64,000 nt of DNA, from contig NZ_CP016793.1 in NCBI RefSeq assembly GCF_001701025.1, positions 806,001 to 870,000 on the forward strand, given 5' to 3'. The notes under the pieces were generated by a model, which was not told the origin of the DNA, ran no database searches, and saw only the letters and a list, made by a program, of their open reading frames with translations. Position numbers and translations under genes: made by a program. The stretch comes from Lentzea guizhouensis (GTDB lineage: Bacteria > Actinomycetota > Actinomycetes > Mycobacteriales > Pseudonocardiaceae). This document shows positions 32,696 to 42,594 of the stretch, piece by piece. Each line of letters starts with the position of its first letter. The first letter of the stretch is position 1.

Positions 32696-32710
32696 CGAAT
32701 CAGCGTAGAC

Positions 32711-32742
32711 GGGCGCCGGACCGCTCCCGAGATCCGGCGCCC
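32711..32742 (-). terminator. hairpin between the P450 and nadD
   Basis: Perfect 10-bp arms GGGCGCCGGA and TCCGGCGCCC enclose a 12-base loop. It would end the P450 transcript before nadD. There is no U tract. Confidence 0.55.
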
Positions 32743-32874
32743 GTCGTGCTGATCACACCGCACGGCCCAGGGGGAGGACGGGCCGTACGGGTCGCGGCCC
32801 ACCCCGAAGCAGAGCCGCGCACCTGAGGAACGCACCCGCCACTCCCCCGTGACGCGACTCCGCCAAGATTTTCC

Positions 32875-34043
32875 TCACCAGCTCACCCGTAGCCGGATCG
32901 GGCCCCTGACCAGCGATCCCTTCCGGAACTCGACGGGTTCGACCAGGCGCAGACCCGGCATCCGGCGCAACACCGCCGCCAACGCCACGTGCAGCTCCAT
33001 CCTGGCGAGCTGCGAACCGAGGCAGAAGTGGATGCCGTGCCCGAACTGCATGTGCTGGCCGACCTCTCGATCGACGTCCAGCTCGCCGCTGTTCGGGTAG
33101 ACGGACTCGTCCCGGTTGGCCGACGACACCACGACGAGCAGGGCGTCACCCTCCTTGACCTGCGCGTTGCCGACCTGGACGTCCTCGGTCGCGATGCGCG
33201 GGAAGCCGGCACCGCTGCCGAGCGGGACGAACCGGAGCAGCTCCTCGACCGCGCCGGGGACGGCCGCGGGGTCGTCGAGCAGGCGTTGCCACGCGTCCGG
33301 GCGTTCCAGCAGCGTGATGACGCTGTTGCCGAGCATGTTGGCCGTGGTCTCGTGACCCGCGACCAGCAACGTGATGCCGAACCGGACGAGCTCGTCCTCG
33401 CTGAGCCGGTCATCGTTGTCACGGGCGGCGACGAGTGCGCTGTACAGGTCGTCCGTGGGGTGCGCACGGCGTTTCGCGACAAGTGCGGTGAAGTAGGCGT
33501 GGAGCTTCGTCATGCCTTCCAGCGCTGCTTGCGGGGTGTCGTTGCCGACCGTGCCCATCACCTGGTCCGACCAGCCGCGGAACTCGGCGCGGTCCTCGAA
33601 GGGCACGCCGAGCAGCTCGCAGATGATCGTGACCGGGAACGGCATCGTGAAGCCTCGACCAGGTCACCGGGGTTGTCCAGGCGGTCGAGCAGGTCCTCGG
33701 TGATCTCCTGGGCGCGCGGCCGCAGTTCCTCGATCCGCCGCACCGTGAACGCCTTCGACACAAGCCGGCGCATGCGCGCGTGGTCCTCGCCGTCGGAGGT
33801 GAGGATCGACCCGCCCGGCGCGATGAGGGGCTGCATCCTCGGCACGTCCTGGTTGATCGTGCGCGCACGGCTGAACCGCGGGTCGCCCAGGACGAACTTG
33901 GTCTCGTCGTACGACGTGACGAGCCAGCCCTCGCCGCCGTAGGGGAACGTCACGCGCGTGACCGGCTCGTCACGCCGTAACCGTTCATAGGTCGGATCGA
34001 GGGCTAGGCCGTCAGGTTCGGAGAACGGGTAGGTGGGAGCCAT
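32875..34043 (-). pseudogene. cytochrome P450, apparent frameshift
   Basis: A bacterial class I P450 split in two frames. The N-terminal frame has PYGGEGWLVTSYDETKFVLG, DGEDHARMRRLVSKAFTVRR and LDNPGDLVEA. Near 33651 one base is missing; adding one restores EAFTMPFPVTIICELLGVP. The rest has the I-helix LLVAGHETTANML, the ExxR motif EELLR and the heme loop FGHGIHFCLGSQLAR. The intact protein would be about 390 residues and similar to CYP105/107-type enzymes of secondary metabolism. No ferredoxin gene is adjacent. The frameshift may be a sequencing error. Confidence 0.82.
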
Positions 34044-34059
34044 ACCTCCGAAGGTAGAG

Positions 34060-35325
34060 CTACGCCTTGGGACGCGTGTGTCCTTCGCCCCACGCGACCC
34101 ATTTCGTGGACGTCAGCTCGGTCAGGCCCATCGGACCGCGCGCGTGCAGCTTCTGCGTGGAGATGCCGATCTCCGCACCCATGCCGAACTCCGCGCCATC
34201 AGTGAACGCGGTGGAGGCGTTGACGAACACCGCCGCGGCGTCCACACGAGCCGTGAACTTGCGCGCCGCCGCGACGTCGTTCGTCACGATGGCCTCGCTG
34301 TGCCCGGAGCCGTACTGCGCGATGTGCTTCACCGCGTCGTCGAGAGAGCCGACCACCCTCGCGGCGATGTCGAGGCTCAGGTACTCGGTGCCCCAGTCGT
34401 CGTCGGTCGCCGCTTCGACGTTCGGCTGCTGGGCGAACTGCTCGTCGCCGTGAACGGTCACGTCCTCCTGCTGCAACGCCTTGGTGATGCGCGGGACGAA
34501 CTGCGCGGCCACGTCCTTGTGCACGAGCAGGGACTCCGCCGCGTTGCACACGCTGGTGCGCCGGGTCTTGGAGTTGAGGACGATGCTCTCGGCCATGTCC
34601 AGGTCGGCGTGCGCGTCCACGTAGACGTGGCAGTTGCCGACGCCGGTCTCGATCGTGGGAACGGTCGCCTGCTCCACGACGGCGTTGATCAGACCGGAGC
34701 CGCCGCGCGGGATCACCAGGTCGACCAGGCCGCGCGCGGTGATCAGGTGCGTGACGGACGCGCGGTCGTGGCACGGCAGCAGCTGCACGCAGTCGGCCGG
34801 CAAGTTCACGCTTTCGAGTGCATCGCGCAGAACGGCGACGAGCGTCGTGTTCGAGTGTTCGGCGGTCGAGGAACCACGCAGCAGCGCGGCGTTGCCCGAC
34901 TTCAGCGCGAGACCGGCGGCGTCGACCGTGACGTTCGGGCGGCCCTCGTAGACCATGCCGACGACGCCCATCGGGACGCGGACCTGCTTGAGCTCCAGCC
35001 CGTTCGGCAGGATCGAGCCGCGCACCACCTCGCCGACCGGGTCGGCAAGTCCCGCAACGGTTTCCAGGCCGTTGGCCACAGCGTCGACCCGCGCTTCGGT
35101 CAGCGTGAGGCGGTCGAGGATGTTCTCCGGCAGACCGGCGGCCCTGCCCGCTTCGAGGTCCTTCTGGTTGGCCTCGAGGATCTCCGGCGCGCGGTTGCGG
35201 AGGGCGGCGGCCATCTCGTGCAGCGCAGCGTCCTTGCGCTCACGGGTGGCGAGGACGAGTTCGTCGGCGGCGACGCGGGCGCGGCGGGCTGCGGCGTGCA
35301 CCTGGTCGCGCAGGTCTTCAGTCAC
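34060..35325 (-). CDS. proA: gamma-glutamyl phosphate reductase
   Basis: A 421-residue NADPH-dependent enzyme, second step of proline synthesis. Motifs are [34 protein letters not shown], the nucleotide segment [11 protein letters not shown] and the catalytic-Cys region [17 protein letters not shown]. The end [15 protein letters not shown] is diagnostic. ATG at 35325 begins [17 protein letters not shown]. It is divergent from the helicase gene; proB is 10 kb away with obg. Confidence 0.95.
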   Translation of the reverse strand: MTEDLRDQVHAAARRARVAADELVLATRERKDAALHEMAAALRNRAPEILEANQKDLEAGRAAGLPENILDRLTLTEARVDAVANGLETVAGLADPVGEVVRGSILPNGLELKQVRVPMGVVGMVYEGRPNVTVDAAGLALKSGNAALLRGSSTAEHSNTTLVAVLRDALESVNLPADCVQLLPCHDRASVTHLITARGLVDLVIPRGGSGLINAVVEQATVPTIETGVGNCHVYVDAHADLDMAESIVLNSKTRRTSVCNAAESLLVHKDVAAQFVPRITKALQQEDVTVHGDEQFAQQPNVEAATDDDWGTEYLSLDIAARVVGSLDDAVKHIAQYGSGHSEAIVTNDVAAARKFTARVDAAAVFVNASTAFTDGAEFGMGAEIGISTQKLHARGPMGLTELTSTKWVAWGEGHTRPKA

Positions 35326-35388
35326 CCTTCACACCTTACGACCTGCGGCAACGAGAATTGTCAGAGGTCCCTGGCATGCTTGCTCCCC

Positions 35389-37473
35389 ATGGACGACATC
35401 GCACTGCGGGAACTGGCGGAGGAACGCCTCCGGGCACTGGCGGGCCCGGAAGCGGTGCTGCGCGAGGACCAGTGGACGGCGATCCACACGCTGGTGGCGC
35501 AGCGGCGCAGGGCTCTCGTCGTCCAGCGCACCGGGTGGGGCAAGTCGGCGGTCTACTTCATCGCCACGGCGCTGCTGCGCCAGCTCGGTGAGGGCCCCAC
35601 GGTCATCGTCTCGCCGCTGCTCGCGTTGATGCGCAACCAGGTCGACGCGGCGGCGCGGGCCGGGGTGCACGCGGTGACGATCAACTCCGCGAACACCGAC
35701 GAGTGGGACGCGGTGCAGGAGCAGGTCACCGCCGGCGAGGTGGACGTGCTCCTGGTGAGTCCGGAACGGCTGAACAACCCCGACTTCCGGGACACGGTGC
35801 TGCCCTCGCTGACGGCCTCGGCCGGTCTGCTCGTGGTCGACGAGGCGCACTGCATCTCGGACTGGGGTCACGACTTCCGGCCGGACTACCGCAGGCTGCG
35901 GACGCTGCTGACGGAGCTGCCACCGGGCGTGCCGGTGCTGGCGACGACGGCGACGGCCAACGACAGGGTGGTCCACGACGTCACCGAGCAACTGGGGCTC
36001 GGTGCCGACGAGGGCACGCTGGTGCTGCGCGGGCCGCTGGACCGCGACAGCCTGCGGTTGCACGTCGCGCTGCTGCCGACCGCCGAGTCCCGGCTGGGCT
36101 GGCTCGCGGAGCAGCTCGACCGGCTGCCGGGCTCGGGGATCATCTACACCCTCACGGTCGCGGCGGCGGACGACATCGCGGCCTTCCTGTCCGACCGCGG
36201 CTTCGCGGTGGCCGCGTACTCGGGCAAGACCGAGACCGCCGAACGCCAGCGGGCCGAGGAGGACCTGCTCGGCAACAAGGTCAAAGCCCTTGTCGCCACC
36301 TCTGCCCTGGGCATGGGTTTCGACAAGCCGGACCTGGGTTTCGTCGTGCACGTCGGCGCGCCCTCCTCCCCCATCGCCTACTACCAGCAGATCGGCCGGG
36401 CGGGCCGCGGCGTCGAACGCGCCGAGGTGATCCTGCTGCCGGGCCACGAGGACCGCGACATCTGGGCGTACTTCGCGTCCCTCGCGTTCCCGGCCGAGGT
36501 GGTCGTGCGACAAGTTCTGTCCGCGTTGTCCGGAGCGGGCAAACCTCTGTCGACGGCCGCGCTGGAGCCGGTGGTCGAGCTGTCGCGCGGGCGGCTCGAG
36601 GTCGTGCTCAAGGTGCTGGACGTGGACGGCGCCGTCCGCCGCGTGCGCGGTGGCTGGGAGGCGACCGGGCAGCCGTGGGAGTACGACGGCGAGCGGTACG
36701 CGCGCATCGCCGAGGCCCGCCGCGCCGAGCAGCAGGTGATGATCGAGTACCAGCGGACGTCGTCGTGCCGGATGAAGTTCCTGCAGGACCAGCTCGACGA
36801 CCCGACGGCGCGCGACTGCGGCCGGTGTGACAACTGCACCGGTGAACGGTTGTCGGTGGCCGTGTCGGAGACCGCGGCCGGTGCGGCCCGCGAACGCCTG
36901 CTCCGGCCGGGCGTCGACGTGGCGCCGCGCAAGATGTGGCCGACCGGCATGGCCGCGATCGGGGTCCCGTTGTCCGGCAAGATCCCCGCGGCCGAGGTGG
37001 CGGCCACGGGGCGCGCGCTGGGCAGGCTCACCGACATCGGCTGGGGCAACAGGTTGCGCGACCTGCTCGCCGACGGGGTCGACCAGGAGATCCCCGACGA
37101 CGTGTTCGCCGCCTGCGTGAAGGTCCTCTCGGCGTGGGGCTGGGACGAGCGCCCGGTCGGCGTGGTGACGGTCGGCTCCCGCCGCCGCCCGTCGCTGGTC
37201 GGCAGCTTCGGTCAGCGCATCTCGACGATCGGCCGCCTGCCGTTCCTGGGCACCGTCTGGCTCGGCGAGTCGACGCACCGCGCCAACAGCGCCCAACGCC
37301 TCGCGGGCCTGGTCCGTTCCGGCGAGGTCCCGGACGTGTCCGGTGTGGACGGTCCGGTGCTCTTGATCGACGACCACATCGACACGGGCTGGACCATGAC
37401 GGTGGCCACCAGGATGCTCAGGAAGGAGGGGGTGCCCGCGGTGTTGCCGTTCGCGCTGGCGGTGACGAACTGA
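35389..37473 (+). CDS. RecQ-family DNA helicase with C-terminal phosphoribosyltransferase-like domain
   Basis: A 694-residue protein. The SF2 core has Walker A TGWGKS at 48-53, DEAH at 151-154 in VVDEAHCISDWGHDFRPDY, TATAND and the motif VI QIGRAGRGVE. A RecQ zinc site is formed by Cys460, Cys477, Cys480 and Cys483. The C-terminus holds LLIDDHIDTGWTMTVAT (about 658-674), a PRPP-binding-loop motif of type I phosphoribosyltransferases. The helicase would unwind DNA 3' to 5'; what the second domain does is unknown. ATG at 35389 begins MDDIALRELAEERL. Confidence 0.88.
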   Translation: MDDIALRELAEERLRALAGPEAVLREDQWTAIHTLVAQRRRALVVQRTGWGKSAVYFIATALLRQLGEGPTVIVSPLLALMRNQVDAAARAGVHAVTINSANTDEWDAVQEQVTAGEVDVLLVSPERLNNPDFRDTVLPSLTASAGLLVVDEAHCISDWGHDFRPDYRRLRTLLTELPPGVPVLATTATANDRVVHDVTEQLGLGADEGTLVLRGPLDRDSLRLHVALLPTAESRLGWLAEQLDRLPGSGIIYTLTVAAADDIAAFLSDRGFAVAAYSGKTETAERQRAEEDLLGNKVKALVATSALGMGFDKPDLGFVVHVGAPSSPIAYYQQIGRAGRGVERAEVILLPGHEDRDIWAYFASLAFPAEVVVRQVLSALSGAGKPLSTAALEPVVELSRGRLEVVLKVLDVDGAVRRVRGGWEATGQPWEYDGERYARIAEARRAEQQVMIEYQRTSSCRMKFLQDQLDDPTARDCGRCDNCTGERLSVAVSETAAGAARERLLRPGVDVAPRKMWPTGMAAIGVPLSGKIPAAEVAATGRALGRLTDIGWGNRLRDLLADGVDQEIPDDVFAACVKVLSAWGWDERPVGVVTVGSRRRPSLVGSFGQRISTIGRLPFLGTVWLGESTHRANSAQRLAGLVRSGEVPDVSGVDGPVLLIDDHIDTGWTMTVATRMLRKEGVPAVLPFALAVTN

Positions 37474-37482
37474 CGCCGGGCC

Positions 37483-37977
37483 CTACCGGGCGACCAGCCG
37501 CCTGAGCTGCCCGATCTCGGCCACGTTCTTCATCAGCTCGGCGTTGACCCAACCGGCTGTGTGCGCGACGGTCATCGTCCCGTCGGGCCACGGGAAGTCG
37601 GTGGTCGCCTCCAGGTCCGCGGTGGTGAGCACGTCCAGCCACTCCGCGTGCAGGTCGCGCAACCACCCGACGGCGCGTTCCGGTCCCGGCCACACCACCT
37701 CACGCGGCTCACTCTTGCGCACGTGGTCGATCGCGGCGGTCCACCACCAGCCGATGTGCCACGTCAACCAGGCCATGGTGGCCACGCCGGCGGACTCCTG
37801 TTCGGGTGTCGGCCAGTCCCGTTCCCACTCCGTGCCGTTGTGGCGCATGGTGAAGACGACGGAGCCCTCGGGTTCCCAGAGAAGGTCGGCCTGGTCCAAC
37901 AGGTCCAGGTGGTACTCGAACAGCGACCACGTCAGCTCGCACTGCCAGCGCAGCAGCTCGCGTTGGGAGACAGCCAT
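37483..37977 (-). CDS. DinB/YfiT-family protein
   Basis: A 164-residue four-helix-bundle protein of the DinB-like family. A helix LLRWQCELTWSLFEYHLDLL leads, followed by WLTWHIGWWWTAAIDHV and TMTVAHTAGWVNAELMKN; the His residues in those helices would bind a metal. Members include thiol-transferases using mycothiol or bacillithiol. ATG at 37977 starts MAVSQRELLRW. It is convergent with the helicase (9 bp apart) and divergent from the nitrilase gene (25 bp). Confidence 0.78.
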   Translation of the reverse strand: MAVSQRELLRWQCELTWSLFEYHLDLLDQADLLWEPEGSVVFTMRHNGTEWERDWPTPEQESAGVATMAWLTWHIGWWWTAAIDHVRKSEPREVVWPGPERAVGWLRDLHAEWLDVLTTADLEATTDFPWPDGTMTVAHTAGWVNAELMKNVAEIGQLRRLVAR

Positions 37978-38002
37978 GGTCCTCAACCTAAAGGAGCTCG
38001 TG

Positions 38003-38941
38003 ATGCGCGTTGCCGCTGCCCAGGTCCGCAGTCCGTGGATGGACCTGGAAGCCGGGGTGCGCAAGGTGGTCGACTTCGTGGGGAAAGCCGCGGCTGAGGG
38101 CGTGGAGCTCGTCGTGTTCCCGGAGACCTTCTTACCGGGCTACCCGATCTGGCTCACCGAGGCCGGAGGCGTGCGGTTCGACGGTGCGAAGCAGGAGCTG
38201 GCCTGTGCGGCGTACCGGGAGCTCGCGATCGAGTTGACCGGTCCCGAGCTGCGGGTGGTCGTCGAGTGCGTGCGGGACCACGGCGTGTTCACCTACCTCG
38301 GGATCGCTGAGCGAGGGCCTGGCCGCGGCACCGTGTACTGCACGCTGGTGGCGATCGACCCGGTGGCCGGTGTGCGCGGCGTGCACCGCAAACTCGTGCC
38401 GACCCCCGAAGAACGGCTGGTGTGGGCCGACGGGGATGGGCACGGTCTGCAGGTGCACCAGGTCGGCGGTGCACGGGTCGGCGGCCTGTGCTGCTGGGAG
38501 AACTGGATGCCGCTGGCACGGCACGCCTTGCATGCACAGGCTCCTGATCTGCACGTGTCGGTGTGGCCGGGATCCACGAGGCTGACCGGCGACATCACCC
38601 GGTTCGTCGCGCTGGAGGGTGGCGTGTACTCGCTCGCGGCCGGTGCCGTGATCGACTACGCGGACGTGCCCGCCGGTTTCCCGTTGCGGGACGAGATCCT
38701 GGCCGCCAGGCAGAGCTCGCCCTACGACGGCGGTTCGGCGATCGCCGGACCGAACGGCCGGTGGATCGTGGAGCCGGTCAAGGACGAGGAGCGGCTCGTG
38801 ATCGCCGACATCGACCCCGCGGTGGTGCGCGGTGCCCGGCGGGAGCTCGATCCGACCGGGCACCTCAGCAGGCCGGACGTGTTCCAGCTGACGGTGGATC
38901 GGAGGCGGTTGATCTCGGCGACATCTCTCGACCGGCTCTGA
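38003..38941 (+). CDS. nitrilase-type carbon-nitrogen hydrolase
   Basis: A 312-residue member of the nitrilase branch. The catalytic triad is Glu41 (VVFPETFLPGYP), Lys130 (GVHRKLVPT) and Cys164 (LCCWENWMPLARHAL). The CWEN motif is that of true nitrilases, which convert nitriles to acids and ammonia. Length is slightly short for the class. AAGGAG sits seven bases before the ATG at 38003. No signal peptide is present. Substrate unknown. Confidence 0.88.
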   Translation: MRVAAAQVRSPWMDLEAGVRKVVDFVGKAAAEGVELVVFPETFLPGYPIWLTEAGGVRFDGAKQELACAAYRELAIELTGPELRVVVECVRDHGVFTYLGIAERGPGRGTVYCTLVAIDPVAGVRGVHRKLVPTPEERLVWADGDGHGLQVHQVGGARVGGLCCWENWMPLARHALHAQAPDLHVSVWPGSTRLTGDITRFVALEGGVYSLAAGAVIDYADVPAGFPLRDEILAARQSSPYDGGSAIAGPNGRWIVEPVKDEERLVIADIDPAVVRGARRELDPTGHLSRPDVFQLTVDRRRLISATSLDRL

Positions 38942-39029
38942 AGTTGTCGGCGTTGCTCGTGAGCGGGAAACTCCTGCCCGTGATCACGTGACCGGTTGCC
39001 CCGGTCGCGGCGGGAAGGAGCAGAAGCCC

Positions 39030-39983
39030 ATGGTTGTACCAGGACCGACCAAGGCGCGCAGGCGCCGGCCGTGGCTGCGGATGTTCTTCGTCGGTCTGGC
39101 GCTGTGGGTGGCGACGGTGGTGATCACCTACATCACCGGCAACGCCAACCTGATCCCGACGATCGTGTTGCTGGGCAGCTTCCTGGTGCCGGGCACGTTC
39201 GTGGCGTGGGCGTTCCAGCACAGCCACTCCGGTGAGGTGACCGGGGAGATGGTGTTCAGGACGTTCGCGGTCGGTGGCGTGCTGGGCGTGTTGGGTGCGT
39301 CGCTGTTGGAGACGTACCTGCTGCACCCGTCGCCGTTGCTGTTCGTGGGTGTCGGGCTGATCGAGGAGGCGGTGAAGCTCGGGGCGTTGGCGTTGCTGAC
39401 GCGGCACCTGGCGCACAAGTCCTGTCGCGACGGTCTGGTGCTGGGCGCGAGCGTCGGGTTCGGGTTCGCGGCGTTCGAGTCGGCGGGTTACGCGCTCACG
39501 GCGACGTTGACCGAGCACGGGTTGTCGCTGATCGACCTGGTGACGACGGAGCTGTTGCGCGGCTTCCTGGCGCCGTTCGGGCACGGGTTGTGGACGGCGA
39601 TCCTCGGTGGCGTGCTGTTCGCGCGCAGTGCCCGCGAGCACTTCATGCTCACCGGGCGGCTGTTCGCCGCGTACCTCGGGGTGTCGTTGCTGCACGCCCT
39701 GTGGGACTCGATGAACAGCATCGCGGTGGTGTTCACGCTGGTGCTCACCGACCAGCCGTGGCAGGAGCAGGCGCTGGAGGCGGGGTACCTGCCGCAGCCG
39801 ACGCCGCCGCAGGTGCTGCTGTTCACGGTCTTCACCTGGCTCGGGCTCGCGTTGATCTCGGCGGTCGGGGTGGTGTGGTTGTGGCGCCTGGTGGTGGCGT
39901 CGCGTCGTGAGTTCGTGCCGGTGCGCGGCTACCCGTTGCGCACGGATGCGCGGTGGTGGCCGGCGGGTCGGCCGCCGCAGTAG
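39030..39983 (+). CDS. PrsW-family membrane protease
   Basis: A 317-residue integral membrane protein with about eight hydrophobic helices. PrsW active-site motifs are all present: GLIEEAVKLGALALL, GFGFAAFESAGYAL, FGHGLWTAILGG and SLLHALWDSMNS. In Bacillus PrsW cleaves an anti-sigma factor; targets in actinomycetes are not known. AAGGAG precedes ATG 39030. The gene follows the nitrilase gene by 88 bp. Confidence 0.88.
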   Translation: MVVPGPTKARRRRPWLRMFFVGLALWVATVVITYITGNANLIPTIVLLGSFLVPGTFVAWAFQHSHSGEVTGEMVFRTFAVGGVLGVLGASLLETYLLHPSPLLFVGVGLIEEAVKLGALALLTRHLAHKSCRDGLVLGASVGFGFAAFESAGYALTATLTEHGLSLIDLVTTELLRGFLAPFGHGLWTAILGGVLFARSAREHFMLTGRLFAAYLGVSLLHALWDSMNSIAVVFTLVLTDQPWQEQALEAGYLPQPTPPQVLLFTVFTWLGLALISAVGVVWLWRLVVASRREFVPVRGYPLRTDARWWPAGRPPQ

Positions 39984-40048
39984 ATCGGCGCGGCAGGTCG
40001 GTGCAGCAGGCCGCCCGTGGCGGGGTGCGGTGTGGCAGGGTCGTCGGC

Positions 40049-41239
40049 ATGACTCCGGACGTGGTGCGGTTCCGGCAGGCCGACTTCCTCCTCGCGCTGC
40101 ACCGGAGGTTCGGGCCGGTCGTGCGGATGGGCCCGTACACCTACCTGCTCGGGCCGGAGGCGAACCGGTTCGTGTTCGCGAACTCCGAGCTCTTCGGGGT
40201 GCAGGAGGCGTTCCAGTCGCTGGTGCCGGTCGACGGGCCGACGTCGTTGATCGTCAGCGACGGCGACGACCACAAGCGGCGGCGTCGGCTCGTGCAGCCG
40301 GCGTTGGTGCACCGGCAGATCGCCAACTACGTGCCGGTGATGCGGTCGAACGCCGAGGCGGTGCTCTCCGACTGGCGGCCGGGTGCCGTGGTCGACGTGT
40401 ACCAGGAGTTCCGGCGGGCGATCCGGCGCAGCACGATCCACGCGTTGTTCGGCAACCGGTTGGCGCAGGAGGCGGACTTCTTCGGCGCGCACCTGCAGCT
40501 GCTGATCAACCTGATCGACCGCAACCCCGCGGTGGTCACGTGGCTCAGGCGGACGAACGCCCCGGCCTGGCGCACTGCGATGAGGGCGCGCAACGCCGTG
40601 GACGCACGGGTCTACCGCGCGATCGAGGAGGCCCGGCACGGATCAGCGGCTGACGACGACCACGTGCTCGCAGCGCTGGTGCGTGAGGAAGACGGCTTGA
40701 GCGATCTGGAGGTGCGCGACCAGGTCGTGACGCTGATCGCCGCCGGCTACGAGACGACAAGTGCCGCGATGGCGTGGTCGGTGTTCAACCTCCTGCGGCA
40801 CAACGAGGTCTGGGAACGCGCGGCGAACGACGACTACCTCGCCAACGTCGTGAACGAAACCCTGCGGCTTTATCCGCCGGCGGTGGTGTCCGCGCGAACC
40901 GCGTTGCAGGACTTCGAGTTCGCCGGAAAGCAGATCAAGCGCGGCACTTTTCTCCTGTACAGCCCGTACGTCACGCACCGGCTGGCCGACGTGTGGCCGG
41001 ACCCGCTGCGGTTCGACCCCGATCGCTGGGAGCACAAGCCCGCGCCGCACGAGTTCCTGCCGTTCGGCGGCGGACCGCACCGGTGCATCGGCGCCGGACT
41101 CGCGGTGACCGAGCTGACCGTGATGCTGAAAGTGTTGCTGCAACATCCAAAACCGGTGTTGCTGGACCAGCGGATCACGCCGACGAGCGTGGCGGCGATG
41201 CGTCCGAAGCGGGGCATCAAAGTCCGAGTGACAGGGTGA
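40049..41239 (+). CDS. cytochrome P450
   Basis: A 396-residue intact P450. I-helix LIAAGYETTSAAM, ExxR motif VVNETLRLYPP, PERF-like region RFDPDRWEH and heme loop FLPFGGGPHRCIGAGLA with the Cys ligand. The YETT and FGGGPHRCIG forms recall the CYP102/CYP132/CYP4-like branch more than typical antibiotic P450s. ATG at 40049 is selected by similarity; upstream codons are Gly/Arg-rich. Its end overlaps the convergent DUF1772 gene by 23 bp. No redox partner is nearby. Confidence 0.88.
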   Translation: MTPDVVRFRQADFLLALHRRFGPVVRMGPYTYLLGPEANRFVFANSELFGVQEAFQSLVPVDGPTSLIVSDGDDHKRRRRLVQPALVHRQIANYVPVMRSNAEAVLSDWRPGAVVDVYQEFRRAIRRSTIHALFGNRLAQEADFFGAHLQLLINLIDRNPAVVTWLRRTNAPAWRTAMRARNAVDARVYRAIEEARHGSAADDDHVLAALVREEDGLSDLEVRDQVVTLIAAGYETTSAAMAWSVFNLLRHNEVWERAANDDYLANVVNETLRLYPPAVVSARTALQDFEFAGKQIKRGTFLLYSPYVTHRLADVWPDPLRFDPDRWEHKPAPHEFLPFGGGPHRCIGAGLAVTELTVMLKVLLQHPKPVLLDQRITPTSVAAMRPKRGIKVRVTG

Positions 41240-41627
41240 CCGTCGAGGCGAGGCAGGCGACGCCGCGGACGTGGTTCCACAGCGTCCACCGGCGCAGATA
41301 CTCGGGCCAGTAGGCGTCGTCGGTGCGTTCGAGGCGGTTGTTCATCGGCACGTTGACGACCATCGTCAGCACGAACGCGCCGACGATGTAGAGCAGTCCG
41401 CCGACATAGCGGCCCTGGAAGACCTCGATGCCGCACAGGACCACGTTGCCGACGAAGAGCAGCAGGAACACGGGGTTCTGGATGCGCACGTTCATGCGCC
41501 GCATCGCTGCGCGGGCGTGCTCGGCGGACAGGTCGGCGAGGCCGGGCATCACGGCGACGGAGAAGGCGAAGAACGTGCCGGCCATCAGGCCGGACGCGGC
41601 GGCTGCGATCAACGTGGTGATTTCCAT
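41217..41627 (-). CDS. DUF1772 (anthrone-oxygenase-like) membrane protein
   Basis: A 136-residue protein with four hydrophobic helices: ITTLIAAAASGLMAGTFFAF, PVFLLLFVGNVVLCGI, GGLLYIVGAFVLTMVVNVP and VRGVACLASTVTLSLGL. The VNVPMNNRLE motif after helix 3 is typical of DUF1772. Fungal members assist anthrone oxidation; bacterial roles are unknown. ATG at 41627 is chosen by the hydrophobic start. It is divergent from the AraC regulator (81 bp), which may control it. Confidence 0.82.
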   Translation of the reverse strand: MEITTLIAAAASGLMAGTFFAFSVAVMPGLADLSAEHARAAMRRMNVRIQNPVFLLLFVGNVVLCGIEVFQGRYVGGLLYIVGAFVLTMVVNVPMNNRLERTDDAYWPEYLRRWTLWNHVRGVACLASTVTLSLGL

Positions 41628-41708
41628 GTCGCTCACTCTGTCCCGCCCGCGCCGGACTCTCAATGACAATTCATCGCGCTCGCTTGCTCATTCGTCCAGG
41701 ATGAGACC

Positions 41709-42594
41709 ATGACAGACGCCCTGGGCGAGGCACTGCACCTGCTGCGGATGTCCGGCACGTTCTACTGCCGGAACGAACTGACCGAACCGTGGGGCCTGAC
41801 CATGCCCGACATGACGGACTGCCTGTGGTTCCACGTCCTCACCAGCGGTCGACGCCAAGACCACCGAGCTCGCTCCCGGCGACGTCATGCTCGTCCCCGG
41901 CGGCCAGGGCCACCGCCTGTTCAGCACCCCCGACGCCGAGTCACCGATCGTGACGACGCTGCCGCACACATTCGAAACCGAAAACTATGCAATCCTCCGC
42001 CACGGCGACGGCGGCGCGGTGACGCACCTCGTGTGCGGTGCCGTGAAGTTCGACCACCCAGCCGCCAAGCACCTCATCGAGGTGTTGCCGAACGTGCTGC
42101 ACGTCCAACAGGCTGACGACATGCGCGCGACCATCGACCTGATGGCCGCCGAAGCCCGATCCCTGCGCCCCGGCGGCGAAGCGGTGATCACCCGACTCGC
42201 GGACGTGCTGGTGATCCAGACGATCCGTTCATGGCTCGCCAACGACCCCGCCGCCCGCACCGGCTGGCTGGGAGCGTTGCAGGACAACCAGATCGGCCAG
42301 GCCCTGGCCCTGATCCACCGCGACCCGGCCCACCCCTGGACCGTCGAACGTCTTGCCCACCACACCGCGATGTCCCGCTCGGCCTTCGCGGCCCGGTTCA
42401 CCGACCTCGTGGGCGTGCCGGCCATGCGGTACGTGACGCGATGGCGCATGCACGTGGCGATGAACCGCTTGCAGGACCGGGATTCCACGGTCAGCGAGAT
42501 CGCCCGCGGCCTGGGCTACGAGTCGGAGGCGGCGTTCAGCCGGGCGTTCAAGCGGGTGGTCGGGGTGTCGCCGGGGCAGGCGCGGGTGGGTTGA
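41709..42594 (+). pseudogene. AraC-family regulator, apparent frameshift
   Basis: The first frame has a cupin-like N-terminus (ALHLLRMSGTFYCRNELTEP, WGLTMPDMTDCLWFHVL). At about 41846-41850 the frame changes and continues VDAKTTELAPGDVMLVPGGQ to the stop at 42594. The C-terminus has two helix-turn-helix units: WTVERLAHHTAMSRSAFAAR and TVSEIARGLGYESEAAFSRA, ending FKRVVGVSPGQ. Intact length would be about 294 residues. It is divergent from DUF1772 and probably regulates it. A short deletion or sequencing error explains the break. Confidence 0.78.

Noticed and set aside
34033..35388. Upstream extension of the helicase frame
   Set aside because: It is antisense to proA; similarity starts at ATG 35389.
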